Shown here: piece after piece, positions 20,896 to 31,284 of the stretch
How positions within the stretch are numbered: position 1 is the stretch's first letter
Layout of the letters: every line of letters begins with the position of its first letter
NCBI GenBank assembly: GCA_033064195.1
Contig: JARBJD010000285.1
Location: 1 to 64,000, forward strand
DNA from: Blattamonas nauphoetae
Taxonomy: Eukaryota > Preaxostyla > Oxymonadida
DNA: 64,000 nucleotides
Direction of reading: 5' to 3'
Notes under the pieces: model-generated
The model's database searches: none
What the model was told of the DNA's origin: nothing
Seen by the model: the letters and a program-made list of their open reading frames with translations, nothing else
Translations under genes and position numbers: made by a program

Positions 20896-21787
20896 ATGAA
20901 AGAAACGAAATGGTATTGTAGGTATTTAGTGGGATCAGATCCGACTGGGATCACTGGGATCAAATCGGAAGCCTGTGCATCTGTGATTGTTCCGCCTAAA
21001 CTAGTTGCATCACTTTTCACTCTAATCGTGTTTGAAGTGGGTTCACCTGACGAAACATTCAAGTCGATCCTTCACTCAATCATGGGAATCCCTCATGAAA
21101 CTGTGGTCTATCTGCTTTACAATTGTGATGTGTCACCTCCTTATTCGTACGATAAGATGATTCGTGGAATGTCTGACGATTATCACAAACAGGAGACAAA
21201 TCTCGCTGAACGAATCAAACAGGGCGTCAGATCTGCACTGTACCCGCCCCGATGGCACCCCATCCAAGATTATGTTCTGGATGTTCCATGTCTCGACTCC
21301 CTCTGATCCGCTTTCTTCGAAGCTATGGCACTCACACGACCACCCTCGACTATCTGAGCCTCGACACGAATACATCAGACCAATTCTTCCGGTCCATCAG
21401 TTACCGCCGTCTTCTGATCAATCTAACACAATTCCTGTCGGACGAGGACGCAGCTTCTCTTCTCAAAATCATCCAGACTCGCCTCGTCCATCTCCCCTTC
21501 GCATCGAAATTGCCAGTTCTTATCTCCGGAAACTTTCGAAAATTGTGACATATTCAACAAAATCAGGCCGTAAGCCCAAACAACAGCAGGTCAAACCAGC
21601 ATATATGAACGCAACTTTCTGTGATTTGCTCGCCGACTTTGTCAATCAAGCGACACCCACAGCCATCTCAAGAATTCGACTGCGTTCATTTCCGTGTATT
21701 CCCGAGGTTCCAGGGCACATGTTGTATGATGTGCTGGAGACTATTCCACGATGCACATCACTCAACGATCTTGATCTGTCCCAATAA
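20896..21787 (+). CDS. Unrecognised two-exon protein
   Basis: Exons 20896-21273 and 21323-21787 are joined by a 49-nt phase-0 intron (GTTCTG...AAG), which links two frames that both look coding; without it the first frame stops at 21306. The product is about 280 residues, containing LIVFEVGSPDETFKSILHS, ETNLAERIKQGVRSAL and, near the end, TPTAISRIRLRSFPCIPEV and LNDLDLSQ. The last part weakly suggests a leucine-rich-repeat-like segment, but I do not assign a family. The true start may lie in an upstream exon, because the first 30 residues are low in similarity to anything and cover the 'tgggatca' repeats. Confidence 0.5.
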
Positions 21788-22558
21788 TTTTGAAAGAATC
21801 CATCCGTTTCACTGGTCTTTCTATCAAATTCTGTCTATTCTTGTTCCAGGAACAGATTAAAGTCCTCAATCTCCACGGATATCTTCTCTCAAAACTTCGT
21901 TTCTACACATCCTCTTTTCAAGCACTGACTCTCCAACCTTCATTGTGACCTCACTGCTCCACCTTTGATAAACTGCGTTCCACTCAGATCGATGTACATC
22001 AAGTCACATGTGTGAAGATCGGGTGTGCTCTTTTCACTTTCTTTGAAACTCGTAGCACCTGAAAGCGGATTCTCTTTTTCCATGACGGTTACTCTTGGAG
22101 ATTAAGATAATGATGTCCCAATGTCTCTTCACCAGTGTCAAACAGACATATAAAACCTGTTTGTTCTCAATTATCTCTCATAATTTCAGATAGACAAAGG
22201 AAAGGAGTGTTCAGGACACGATCGATGATGATCTTGCCAGATGGGTGCAAACATGTGTCCAATTCAAGAAAAAATACTTGTACTCCTGGGTTCATGCAGA
22301 AATCTAATTTCAACTGATAATTCAAGTGCAATAGAGCATTTTCGAGACTATTGAGTATTTTGCCTCTATTTCTTCACAATACATCTTATCCGTACTCTCC
22401 ATTGTAGAACCTTCTTTTTTCACATTGTCTCACCTCATGATCTTCTCTCATCTGTTTTTGAAACAATAAATGTGTTCAATTGGCGTTTCAAAAAAGTGTC
22501 GTTTCTCGTCACGATCGAAGCTCAATTTCGAAACAAACCCCTTTTCCATCATATTTGA

Positions 22559-23005
22559 GTGATTTTAAGAATTTGGAGAAAAATAAAAAAAGTGAAACCA
22601 TCCATAGTGTTTTGGCTCTTTTCAAAATTATTGGGACATCTCTGCTTCGCAATTCTGTCCAAACCGTACAACGACTTTGGACCAACTTCTCCTGAACCAC
22701 AACTGTACGTGAGCATTATAAAGAAGGCAACGATTCTGATTCGAAATCGACTGTCACTTCGCATCCACCGCATGGTGTATCGAAAACTGACGAAGTGGGT
22801 GGACTGGGATAGCGTGAGTCTGACAATCATGTTGCCAGCTCTCCTCCCTCTCTTCACTGAGACGGAGGATGTGATCTGGAGAAGAACGTATTCCCAGGAA
22901 CACTACATCTTCCTGTACGACATCACAGATAAAGGAATGAAGAGACTACCGTCGTATGAATCCCTTTCTCTGAGCGAGTCAAAATCCGATTCAACGTACA
23001 GATAA
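22559..23005 (+). CDS. Unrecognised protein, last exon
   Basis: Open frame of about 148 codons ending at TAA 23003-23005. Coding-like segments include PQLYVSIIKKATILIRNR, RIHRMVYRKLTKWVDW and VIWRRTYSQEHYIFLYDI. It may be the 3' exon of a gene whose upstream exons lie between 21790 and 22560, possibly continuous with the gene at 20896; I cannot connect them. No domain assigned. Confidence 0.45.
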   Translation: MILRIWRKIKKVKPSIVFWLFSKLLGHLCFAILSKPYNDFGPTSPEPQLYVSIIKKATILIRNRLSLRIHRMVYRKLTKWVDWDSVSLTIMLPALLPLFTETEDVIWRRTYSQEHYIFLYDITDKGMKRLPSYESLSLSESKSDSTYR

Positions 23006-23114
23006 ACAATCCAACAGAATTGCCTACTTTCACCTGAGTTTGAAATCACCTCGAACAACACGATCTTTCTCTCATGGTTTCATGGTTCCTGGCTTGATTG
23101 CAGTTTTGATGCCT

Positions 23115-23784
23115 GGCATGGATGTACCCTGTAGGGGATCGGGAGACTGTAGGGGATCGACAGACTATGTGCGATGGAGATAGTATTCGAGGGGGGACTA
23201 TCAAAAGTATCAAACTTCAGTTGGTGTGGCATCTTTGGAGAGTTTATTGGGAATATCCGTTTGGAGGAAATTGTGTATTTTCTCGAACACTTTTGATCTC
23301 TTCCCGATTTCACGATCAACATTGTTTCTGGGTCGAAGATACAGAATAAACGTAGAGAAACAGTGAATATATGCGAAATGAAATGTAATCAGTGACCATA
23401 GTGTCGATTTGAGGTGAAGACAGCCAAGGATGTTGTTGTGGTCTTGATCAAGGATCACGACCATCAATGACTTTTACGAAAAATGAAGTTGAAATTTAAG
23501 GATGAAATGCAAAAAGAATGAGAATATGAATGTAAATATAGCTGATAATAGAGTAATTCACAGGAGAACGAAAAATGACGTAATCGAGGATGTATGGATC
23601 TGGTTGTTGTCTCTGGCACATTTCATTGAGTGGAGTGAGTGGAGAACACTCTTGCAAGTCATCCCCTACAGAGTACCAAAATCCCCTACGGGCTCCCTTT
23701 CATCCCCTACAGGGTTCCACTTCACCCCCTACAGGGTCCCAATCCCCTACAGTCTCCCGATCCCCTACAGGGTACATACATGCC
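23115..23784. mobile_element. GGCATG-family transposon, copy B (670 bp)
   Basis: Flanked by the 8-bp duplication TGATGCCT (23107-23114 and 23785-23792). Left end GGCATGGATGTACCCTGTAG, right end inward GGCATGTATGTACCCTGTAG. The right terminus holds about six copies of 'atcccctacagggt' variants (23660-23780). It has the same length as copy A and a homologous interior in reverse orientation ('gtcttgatcaaggatcacgacc'). Non-autonomous. Confidence 0.93.
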
Positions 23785-23941
23785 TGATGCCTATATCAAA
23801 TTTCCTCACATGTCCATTCATTGATCAGTTAATCACGTCTTTTTTTTGGTGTCGTTTCTTGTATGAAAATAGCAGTCAGACATTGTTTAGCTTAAAGAAG
23901 TGGAAGAGTGAAGGAATTTGGTTTCAACAGATGATATATCT

Positions 23942-26900
23942 TCACCAGAACTCTTCCGCATTGAATGCCAGCTCGTTTCGGAATGTTTTCGCGAAATCAA
24001 CCATTTCTTGATTGGTATCCACCTCGATCCCCACCACTCGCAGTTCAAACGAATCGTCCCACCCTTCTTCTCTCAAAAGCTCTTCTCGTCTCTTCAGTCG
24101 CTCGTGTTGGTTACGATTCCATTCTTGCGTTCTGTTCAGTATGCTCTCGAAGACAATCTTAAAATGCTCCTCGTTCTCCATCTCAACCGTCTGTCGCACC
24201 TCCCATTTCACAAGTTCAGTCACAATGTCGTCATCGTGCTCGTCTGATCGAAGTTCCATCTTTTTGATATGATTGTGGATCACGCAGAGGTGATTTTCGA
24301 GTTGAGTTCTGTCCTCATCATTCAGAACGAATTTATCCGAATTGTGGAAGATGAATGTGATGAATTGTTTGGTTGGCTCGAACACAGAAACACGAATGAG
24401 AGGATATTGGTCAAAGTGTGTTTCTTCATCGTCTCCAATCGGATTCAAGATGAGTCGAATGAAGTTGGTGAAGAAGAAAAGGGTTTTGGACTCCGAGAGA
24501 GGAAGAGAAACAAAATCGACTGTTTCAAACATCCGACCAACAAGATTTGTTCCGATGAATTGTTCTTTCATCCAGGGATAATTGATAGAGATGTTTGAGA
24601 TGGCGATGATGGTGGTTCGTCTGTTGTCTTTGTGGTTGAGTTTGAGAGAGTTGAGGATGAGGTCAGGGAAGAATGGATCGTCGAGGATGATTGTTTGGAA
24701 CGAAGATTTGTGGGGATCTGTGATTCGGTGTGTCACATTGACGAAGAAACGCCAACTTTCACCCATATAGTATTCACACTTAGCTCGAAGGATTGTAAGA
24801 GAAACTGCCATCGAGGAATCATCTCCAGAAACCAACGAAGCGGTTGGAGAAGAGTCGGAGGGAAGAGAAGCGATGAGATTGTCGATGGTTGAAATGTTGG
24901 TGAGAATCGTTGTGAGAGTTTCTTTCACAAAGAGAATCAATTCTCGAATGATCTCGGAATCAACCTAAAATGACAAGAAATGATGAAAATAGCGAAGACA
25001 CACTTCGATTGGTGGGTTGGCTCGCAAAAGGAGAATTGGGATGCGAAATGAATTTGAACAGAATACCAAGGAACGTGTGACGAGGAATTGATCATCTTTC
25101 GTGAGCTGCACGTATTTTGGGAGGTGTAAAGGATCAGTTTGGAGATTAGTTTGGAATTCGGAGAAGACGATTCGGAGTTTATTTGTCAGAGCAGACAGGA
25201 ATGAGAAGCCAGAATACTGTTGGTGTTGGGAAGACGATGGAAAGATGGGTGAGGGGAGAAGTGTGAAAGTTGTTGGTTCTTCTCTGACAACGGAAGTAAT
25301 CGCCCAGACAGAAGGATCAGCGATTCTGAAATGTGGGAAGAGAGAGAGTCGAGCCAAAGTCGTGAAGATAGCAGGTGGAGGAGAGGAATTCCTGATTTTG
25401 CTGAACGTGGTAACAATCAAGTCCTTGCGGTGGAGAAAAAGCAAGTCGACGATTTCATGTTCGAAGAAGAGTGATTCCATGCAGGAACAACACTGAAAAC
25501 AAATGAAGAAGAAGAAAGAATGAAACACACTGATTCCAACGCAGGACATGAAGACCAATCTCCAAATTGCCTGATCACGACAGTCGGGATTTTAGAGGAA
25601 ATCGACGAGCGAACGAACGAGGGCGATTTCGAATCTGAAAGAAAGGAAGAAATGAAGACATCCATCATCACAACCAAGAAAACCACAAACAAAGAATCTC
25701 AAGCAGTTTCATCAGTTCAACCTGAAATTAAAGCGAGAATGAACTAAAGGGAAAAGGAGAGACCACAAGTCCAGGTGAGTGTGGTTCACAACAGAATGGA
25801 GAGAGAGATGGACACCAATCTTGGCCTGTTAAGCTGTGTCCAGTCGAGGTGTGATTGTCCAGTCCAATGTCCAGTCTCCTATTTGGGCGTCGCGGCGCTG
25901 GTAAAAATCTATTATGCTTTCGACAGCTCGATCTCAATACGAATCGTGGTTGGAGGGATGATATTAAAGAAAGCATCCACTGAATGCCTATGAAAGAGGA
26001 TATCTCCTGCCCACATACACGTGAAGAGAGTTGGGGATCGATTAAGGAACAGCATGGGTTCGATCAAAGAGTGAATCTCACTCTTGGTGTTTTCTGCGTT
26101 CAGACAAGAAAAGAACGAGATACATACAAACAAATGGCATATCTCAAAGAATGAGGAATGAATGATGTGGGATCTGATGAAAACAGAATGCGAATGAATG
26201 TGCAAATCCTCCTCTCCCTACTCTTCATGTTCTCTCGCTTTTATCATCTCCTCATCATGCTTCTTTGTACTCTTCTCTCGTTGTGTTCTTTCTCCAATTC
26301 TTGACGGCGTCTGTTTGTTAACAGTGTTCTGAAAAACCCGTTTCTGCCGAAAAACCCGAAATAAACCGAAATATACTCTATTATCATTTCATTTTAAGCT
26401 ACCTTTTGAAATTTGACTTTATGGACATAAACACCATGATCTAGCCTGGTTTTAACAATCAAGAAGCGGCGGAGAGTTAGTATTGTTCCCCATTCTTCAT
26501 CAACTGCGTCATTGTTTAGAGTGATTTCTGGTAATTCTCTCTCTCAATAAACGATTGAAAACATGTTTTTAAGAGATTAGAAAACAAATTTTTAACACTA
26601 TAGTTGAAAATCAGAATGTAATCGAATAAAAACGGGTTTTGAGTGCTTATCGGGTTTTTCGGAGCACTGTAAGTTGAGTAGTCCAGATAAACATGGTGAG
26701 GAGTCAGATATAGTTCAGATTTGAAGATTTGCTGTTTCGGATCATCGCACGGGTTCGACGAGACGATAAATTTCGAGCATCCTCTTTGTACGAGGAGTTG
26801 GAGTATCGCTCACTCGCCTGATATTCTTTTGACTCTCACAGAGTGTGGATGAAAACTGAATCGACACAATCGATTGATGTGTTGCTTGTTGAACACCAGA

Positions 26901-28774
26901 TGCTTGGAACAATCACACTGGATCGACGGAAGAGAAGCTTCAGTGGCGACAAAGTTGAATCAACTTGGGAGAAGATAGAACGATAAAAATGAATATCACA
27001 CCACTTCCGAACTAAGTTTCGATTGAAGGAGATGAGGGGGGAGACTAGAAGGGGTGTTTAATTCGAGAAATGTTGTCATTTGTCCTTTTCTGTTCTTCGT
27101 TTGATCCTGGACAAGTTCGAAGTGTCGATGATGGTTGGGATGAAAGGGGGTAATTATGGAGTTTGCGCATCGATAGAATCGTTTTTCAATCACAAAGAGT
27201 AACTTAACACCGATCAATCGTCGGATATTGTTCGGATGCGTTAAGGTGAACTCGTCGTTCAACCAGTACAACTCCGCAAACATTGCTTCATGTATTTTTC
27301 TAAATGGAGTGAATGAGAAGACGTTGAAAGTGGAGAGGTGGGAATGCACACTGTAGTGATTTCGTCCCCGTTCGAGAGATGTCGCGTTCACCACATCCAA
27401 TTCTGACTCCTGTTCCTCATTGTCGAAGATCAAGACAGGAAGATGATGTGCTTCAATTCCTTCTTCCTTGTTTTTCTCTCCTCCGCTTCTTTCAGCTCAC
27501 CTTTAGATTCTTTCGCTATCTTCTCTTATCTGTCCCTCAGTCCCTGTTCAAATGAGAGAAGTGAATATAAGAGTGATGAAGGACAAATCAAATCAAAAAA
27601 ACGTCAAAAAGAAAATAAGCGAGAGATGGCTACCGAAAATAGCAACTCCACCATCCTTGGGCATTTTGGGGCACAATTTGTCCATCATTGTGAAAGGTTC
27701 CTTTGTACACATTCGAATTTCTTCATCTTTCCACATGATGACTGTCGTTCGTTTCTTCTCAGAGCAGAAGGGGAACGGAAGAGGGATTGTGTCGACTTGT
27801 CGCATGTGGATGAGTGATCACTCTGTTCCTGCGAGAGATTGAGATAGAGTGTGTGAAGGAGGTGTCAATACATTGAAAAAAAAGAGAGTAAACACTGTCA
27901 ATGACGATTCAAACCGTTGTGAGTTTGGCCACATCCAGGGCCAGCAAAACGCAGAGATGAAGACATTGCAGTGCCCAAACAAAGAGAGGAGATCTAATAT
28001 TAATCAAAAAAGTGAGAGATAAGTGGAAAAATCAAACTGCAATCGGAATTGAGAATGAACTGTGTCCCTTAATAGGTGTCGATTGGACAGTCCAGGACTG
28101 GACAGTCCATTGGACAGTCCAATTTGGCCGACTCTTCAAAACCTCAAAAAACAGGATGCACTAATTGAGGAGACCCCAGAAAATACCTGCCATCGAATTG
28201 TCCAATGGTGTCCAATGGTGTCCAATCATGGGTGGATCAAGCCGATCCTCGCATGTCGCAGAATGGACTCTGATTCAAGCCATTTCGCCCTTTCTCGTGT
28301 TATTATGATCAATTCTTTGTGAAATTGAATGGAGAAATGATTTTAGGGTGAAATGAACGAGATGAAAAAAGAGTGTCCAATTGAGGTCAACTGTCCAGTC
28401 CAACACTGGACAGTGTCCAATCCACTTAACAGACCAACACCAATCAACAAATCTGTCATCTTCCCCACTTTCTGAGACACTTTCTGAATCATCCAAAACA
28501 ATCAACAAATCGATGAAGAAAACAGGAATACACACCAGATGCCACTTTCTGCAACTGTCGGAGTGTGTCAACAATAATCACTTCATCTCCACATTGCAAT
28601 ACTTCGAGAAGTGATTGGATCTTCGACTGAGAAAGGGAGAAATGATGAACGAAAACAACGAACTCGATTCCATCTGGCTGGGCAGCGGAAAACTCTCGGT
28701 GAGAGATCCCCATTCTCACCAGTCTCCTTTGAAAGCATCAACAAGTCACCTGATCCGTTTGTTGTTAGATCCAT
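23942..28774 (-). CDS. ARM/HEAT-like protein with a 2.6-kb transposon in one intron
   Basis: Exons: 28774-28664, 28626-28536, 28483-28449, [transposon-bearing intron], 25721-25691, 25634-25531, 25492-25004, 24964-23942; 627 residues, all in phase and each matching an exon of the paralogue at 9769-12515. Small introns are 37 (28663-28627), 38 (25530-25493) and 39 nt (25003-24965). The 39-nt one ends in TAG, which shows that the equivalent open stretch in the paralogue is an intron. The product begins MDLTTNGSGDLLML; shared blocks are SLLEVLQCGDE, LRQLQKVAS, FGDWSSCPALES and CCSCMESLFFEHEIVD. No catalytic motif. The gene could still be functional if the enlarged intron (28448-25722, 2.7 kb) is removed. 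Confidence 0.75.
25912..26093 (-). CDS. Last exon of a gene carried by the 2.6-kb element
   Basis: After a CGCAG acceptor at 26094-26098 the frame reads about 60 residues (EIHSLIEPMLFLNRSP, TCMWAGDILFHRHSVDAFF, RIEIELSKA) to a TAA. Coding-like composition and clean acceptor support an exon, but the family is unknown and the upstream donor was not located. Confidence 0.45.
26322..26669. mobile_element. 348-bp MITE with TAA duplication
   Basis: Termini CAGTGTTCTGAAAAACCCG and, from the right, CAGTGCTCCGAAAAACCCG. TAA lies directly outside both ends (26319-26321 and 26670-26672). The TNA-type 3-bp duplication and the CAGTG-like ends fit PIF/Harbinger-type MITEs. The motif 'aaaaacccg' is repeated within each terminus. 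Nested in the 2.6-kb element. Confidence 0.88.
26996..27433 (-). CDS. Unrecognised exon in the 2.6-kb element
   Basis: Open frame of about 145 codons with coding-like runs NHYSVHSHLSTFNVFSFTPF, AELYWLNDEFTLTHPNNIRR and GVKLLFVIEKRFYRC. No ATG is well placed at its 5' end, so it is probably an internal exon of a multi-exon gene shared with the exon at 25912. No transposase-like DDE pattern seen. Confidence 0.4.
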   Translation of the reverse strand: MIFDNEEQESELDVVNATSLERGRNHYSVHSHLSTFNVFSFTPFRKIHEAMFAELYWLNDEFTLTHPNNIRRLIGVKLLFVIEKRFYRCANSIITPFHPNHHRHFELVQDQTKNRKGQMTTFLELNTPSSLPPHLLQSKLSSEVV

Positions 28775-29094
28775 TCTGAACCAATAAATTATGGGTTCAC
28801 TTTAAGTTTCATTCGCCTTTTCCACTTTTATCGTCTCAATACCACATTCATCTGAATCAAACCGGAACAACTTCATCTGAAATGCCTTCACCCAAAAGAA
28901 TAGTGTCCAATCTAGAATTCTAGCTGAATGCGAGTGTTTGACAGCTCTGAACCGGAAATCCGATCCAGAGACGAGATCGAGAAGATGACGTGGATCAACG
29001 AAGAATGAGGCAGCGAACGTAGTGACATTTTCCTGCTTCATTCTGAAGGTCGTTCCACATTGGTCGCTTGAGTCAACGATGAAACGATGACTGC

Positions 29095-29544
29095 TCATTC
29101 CTCCTTTCGAGTGTCATCTCCACTTGCGAGCCAGACCTGACAGATCTGCCCTCCTCGAGTGTCACGAGTGAAGATGAGTTCGAGTCGGTTGAAGCGTCTG
29201 AGAGCCGGTTGGTCCAGGTTGAGGTGGAAAGTCTGCTCGGTCGTGGTTATCCGTCACCACTGAGACTGGATGGGAAGGGAGTGAGTGGGATGTGTTGAAC
29301 ACGAGATGGGAAGAGTGTTTATGGATAATGTGAGGAAAAGTGTGGGTTGGTGGACGGTGGTGCGAGAGAGGTGATTCCATGTGAGTTGATGAAATGGAGA
29401 GAACCAGTGAAACAGAATTGTTTTTTGAAGGTTGAATTTGAGAAGGATCCTCTTCAGTTCATCCCGTGATGATGGCCGGATAGAGATCAAGCTGGAATCT
29501 GGGTCCTGTGAGCATTTACCTGTGGTTTTGGCGTAAAGACTCGT
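29095..29544 (-). CDS. Unrecognised protein, 3' exons
   Basis: A probable last exon 29232-29095 begins after GAGCAG and reads FHLNLDQPALRRFNRLEL, then IFTRDTRGGQICQVWLASGD, ending TGA at 29097-29095. An earlier exon starts near 29544 (TSLYAKTTGKCSQDP, SSRDELKRILLKFNLQ). The strand order of hydrophobic and charged residues resembles a beta-sandwich ligand-binding module, but I would not name it. The donor between the two exons and the 5' end are unresolved. An open frame at 28802-29098 (SDFRFRAV, AASFFVDPRHLLDL) may be another exon of the same or a neighbouring gene. Confidence 0.4.
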
Positions 29545-29969
29545 CTGTTAGCGAAAAAGGAGGAGGATTGGGATTGTTTTCGAGTCGAGAGAGGCTTTCA
29601 AGAAGCGAGGAAAACGATTATCCATAAAACCCTCCAAACTGAGCACGTCAAAATTTATGAGTCATCGGTTTTAGATGAGAGTTCATGTAATAGGACTATC
29701 TCGATGTATGCTTCGCATCAACGACTCGGAGTAATGTCGTTTATTTGGCCCAACACATCTGTAATCATTCTATCGCGTCGCTTCCCTCTCTGTACACTCT
29801 CTCACAATGTCCGTAGCTGTTTCACACACATCGTATCCTTCCCGGTTCTCAGTCCAAGAACTGTTTGTTCGCTTTTTACCGTTCAGTTCACTCCTCATAT
29901 TTTTCCGTCTCTTTCTCTTCTAATTATTTCTCTTCCCTTTCTCTCACTTCCAGTCGCCAACAATTAAGC

Positions 29970-30608
29970 ATGGTTTTGTCCGAATCATTTCCTCTGAGTC
30001 CTGGGCATATCTTCCAGAAGAAGGATCCATCACTTCTTGATGGAGTTATTCCGTTCCACTCTCACACGATGGAAATCGATAGCAGAACCAATCTAGTCTT
30101 AGACAATTCGAGGTCAGCAAGTATCGATGAGATTAGACTCATTGCGGCATATCTGACAGACTTTCTACTAAACAACGTTCGGGACATCTCACTAACTCCC
30201 CAAGACGACGGACACAAGAAATTTGAGGCCCTTGGTCCGAAAATAGAAAAACTGTTTGAGTTTGTGGCCCGTTTGGCATATTTCCAGACAGGAGAGCTCG
30301 TTTTTGCCGGGTATTTGATCGTACGAATGGTCGAAGCAGATCTGGCCAGCGGGCTTGACCAAGCGGATTGGATTGTGTCAAGCAGCAACATTGGAACGGT
30401 ACTTGTTGTTGCGCTGATGCTTTCAAACAAAATCAACCGCGATATCCCAAGTAGGAGCCGCTGGTGGGCAGACACATTCTCGATTCCACTGGGCTTATTA
30501 AACAGTTCGGAGGAATTCTTTTTGGAGCAGCTGAAGTATGAAGTATCCCCAACGGACGTTCGTGTTGCGTGTATGATTCAGAAGGTGCTGGATGCTCTCG
30601 TTCTGTAA
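29970..30608 (+). CDS. Cyclin-fold protein (cyclin N-terminal domain)
   Basis: ATG at 29970 after a pyrimidine-rich stretch gives 212 residues. Segments ELVFAGYLIVRMVEA, SNIGTVLVVALMLSNKINRD, RWWADTFSIPLGLLNSSEEF and FFLEQLKYEVSPTD follow the order of cyclin-box helices: partner helix, 'N...LLL.AL.LA.K...D' helix, then 'E..FL..L.Y.V'. A cyclin of this type would activate a CDK, but the partner is unknown. A strong GTAAGT lies across the stop (30607), so the gene may continue into a further exon; an open stretch beginning RVTILDDRRLH at about 30746 is a candidate. Shares the window with the PHO80-like cyclin but not its subfamily. Confidence 0.6.
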   Translation: MVLSESFPLSPGHIFQKKDPSLLDGVIPFHSHTMEIDSRTNLVLDNSRSASIDEIRLIAAYLTDFLLNNVRDISLTPQDDGHKKFEALGPKIEKLFEFVARLAYFQTGELVFAGYLIVRMVEADLASGLDQADWIVSSSNIGTVLVVALMLSNKINRDIPSRSRWWADTFSIPLGLLNSSEEFFLEQLKYEVSPTDVRVACMIQKVLDALVL

Positions 30609-31284
30609 GTTTTAGCATCGGCACTTTTCAGAGTGTCTTCGTTTCGATTTTCATGTAATGTCGCTTTTATTATTAAAATATTTCCTTGTGTGTTTTCTTC
30701 TTTTCTTAATTGTTTCAAAAATCGTTCCTGGAACTCAAAACCAGCGTGTCACGATTCTGGATGACCGTCGTCTGCACTGTCCCCTTTCACAAAACCATCT
30801 TGGATTTTCTGCCGAATTCTTTGGCGATTGGTTCCAATCTCACATTCGAGCTCACTTGATTTTTCAATTTTTGGTTTGATCTTTCTGTCTCACTCATCGG
30901 TACTGAAATCTTCATAAGAAAAGAGTGATCTGAAGTCAAAATGAAATAATTTCTCTGATTTCTTGTGATTCGTCACTTGAAGTAAAGAGACTTTCACAAA
31001 AAACGAGCAAAAACCCTAAACAAGACTCCCGAGTGAAAGGCCAATTAACAGAAAAAGAAAACCACAACAAAGAAAAGAAAGAGAAGGGACAGAACAATCG
31101 GATGGTTGATGCGAATATCACTGCTGTAGGTCTTCACAAATCCTCTCAAAAACACAAAATGATCACACTTTCAGAGGCGGTTGCGGAGGGCGAGAGGATG
31201 GTTGGACATCATCCAATGGGAATGCAAAGTGCAACTCGTCAGCCAATCTGAAACAACAAAACGACATCGAACACAAACACAGAA
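30609..31284. other. Intergenic region
   Basis: Contains only the possible extra exon of the cyclin-fold gene near 30745-30880 and an A-rich tract at 31010-31100. No other gene supported. Confidence 0.4.

Larger units (their letters stand above)
25821..28437 (-). mobile_element. 2.6-kb DNA transposon with 8-bp target duplication
   Basis: CACCAATC at 25813-25820 and 28438-28445 is the 8-bp duplication; the paralogous intron at 12021-12120 has a single related site and no insert. Termini are TTGGCCTGTTAAG (left) and, inward from the right, TTGGTCTGTTAAG. Both terminal regions carry repeated 'gtccagtcc/ggactggac' motifs, and a further cluster lies at 28085-28125. The insert carries minus-strand open frames, below, and a nested MITE at 26322. 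I recognise no transposase signature, so this is either a non-autonomous element with cargo or an unrecognised superfamily. Confidence 0.85.

Noticed and set aside
25821-28437. Polinton or retrovirus-like element
   Set aside because: No integrase, polymerase, reverse transcriptase, capsid-like frame or LTR was seen; the 8-bp duplication and short inverted ends indicate a DNA transposon.
28078-28437. Separate small element with GGACAGTCC repeats
   Set aside because: The right-hand repeats belong to the end of the 2.6-kb element, and the cluster at 28085-28125 has no own target duplication; I treat it as an internal sub-repeat.
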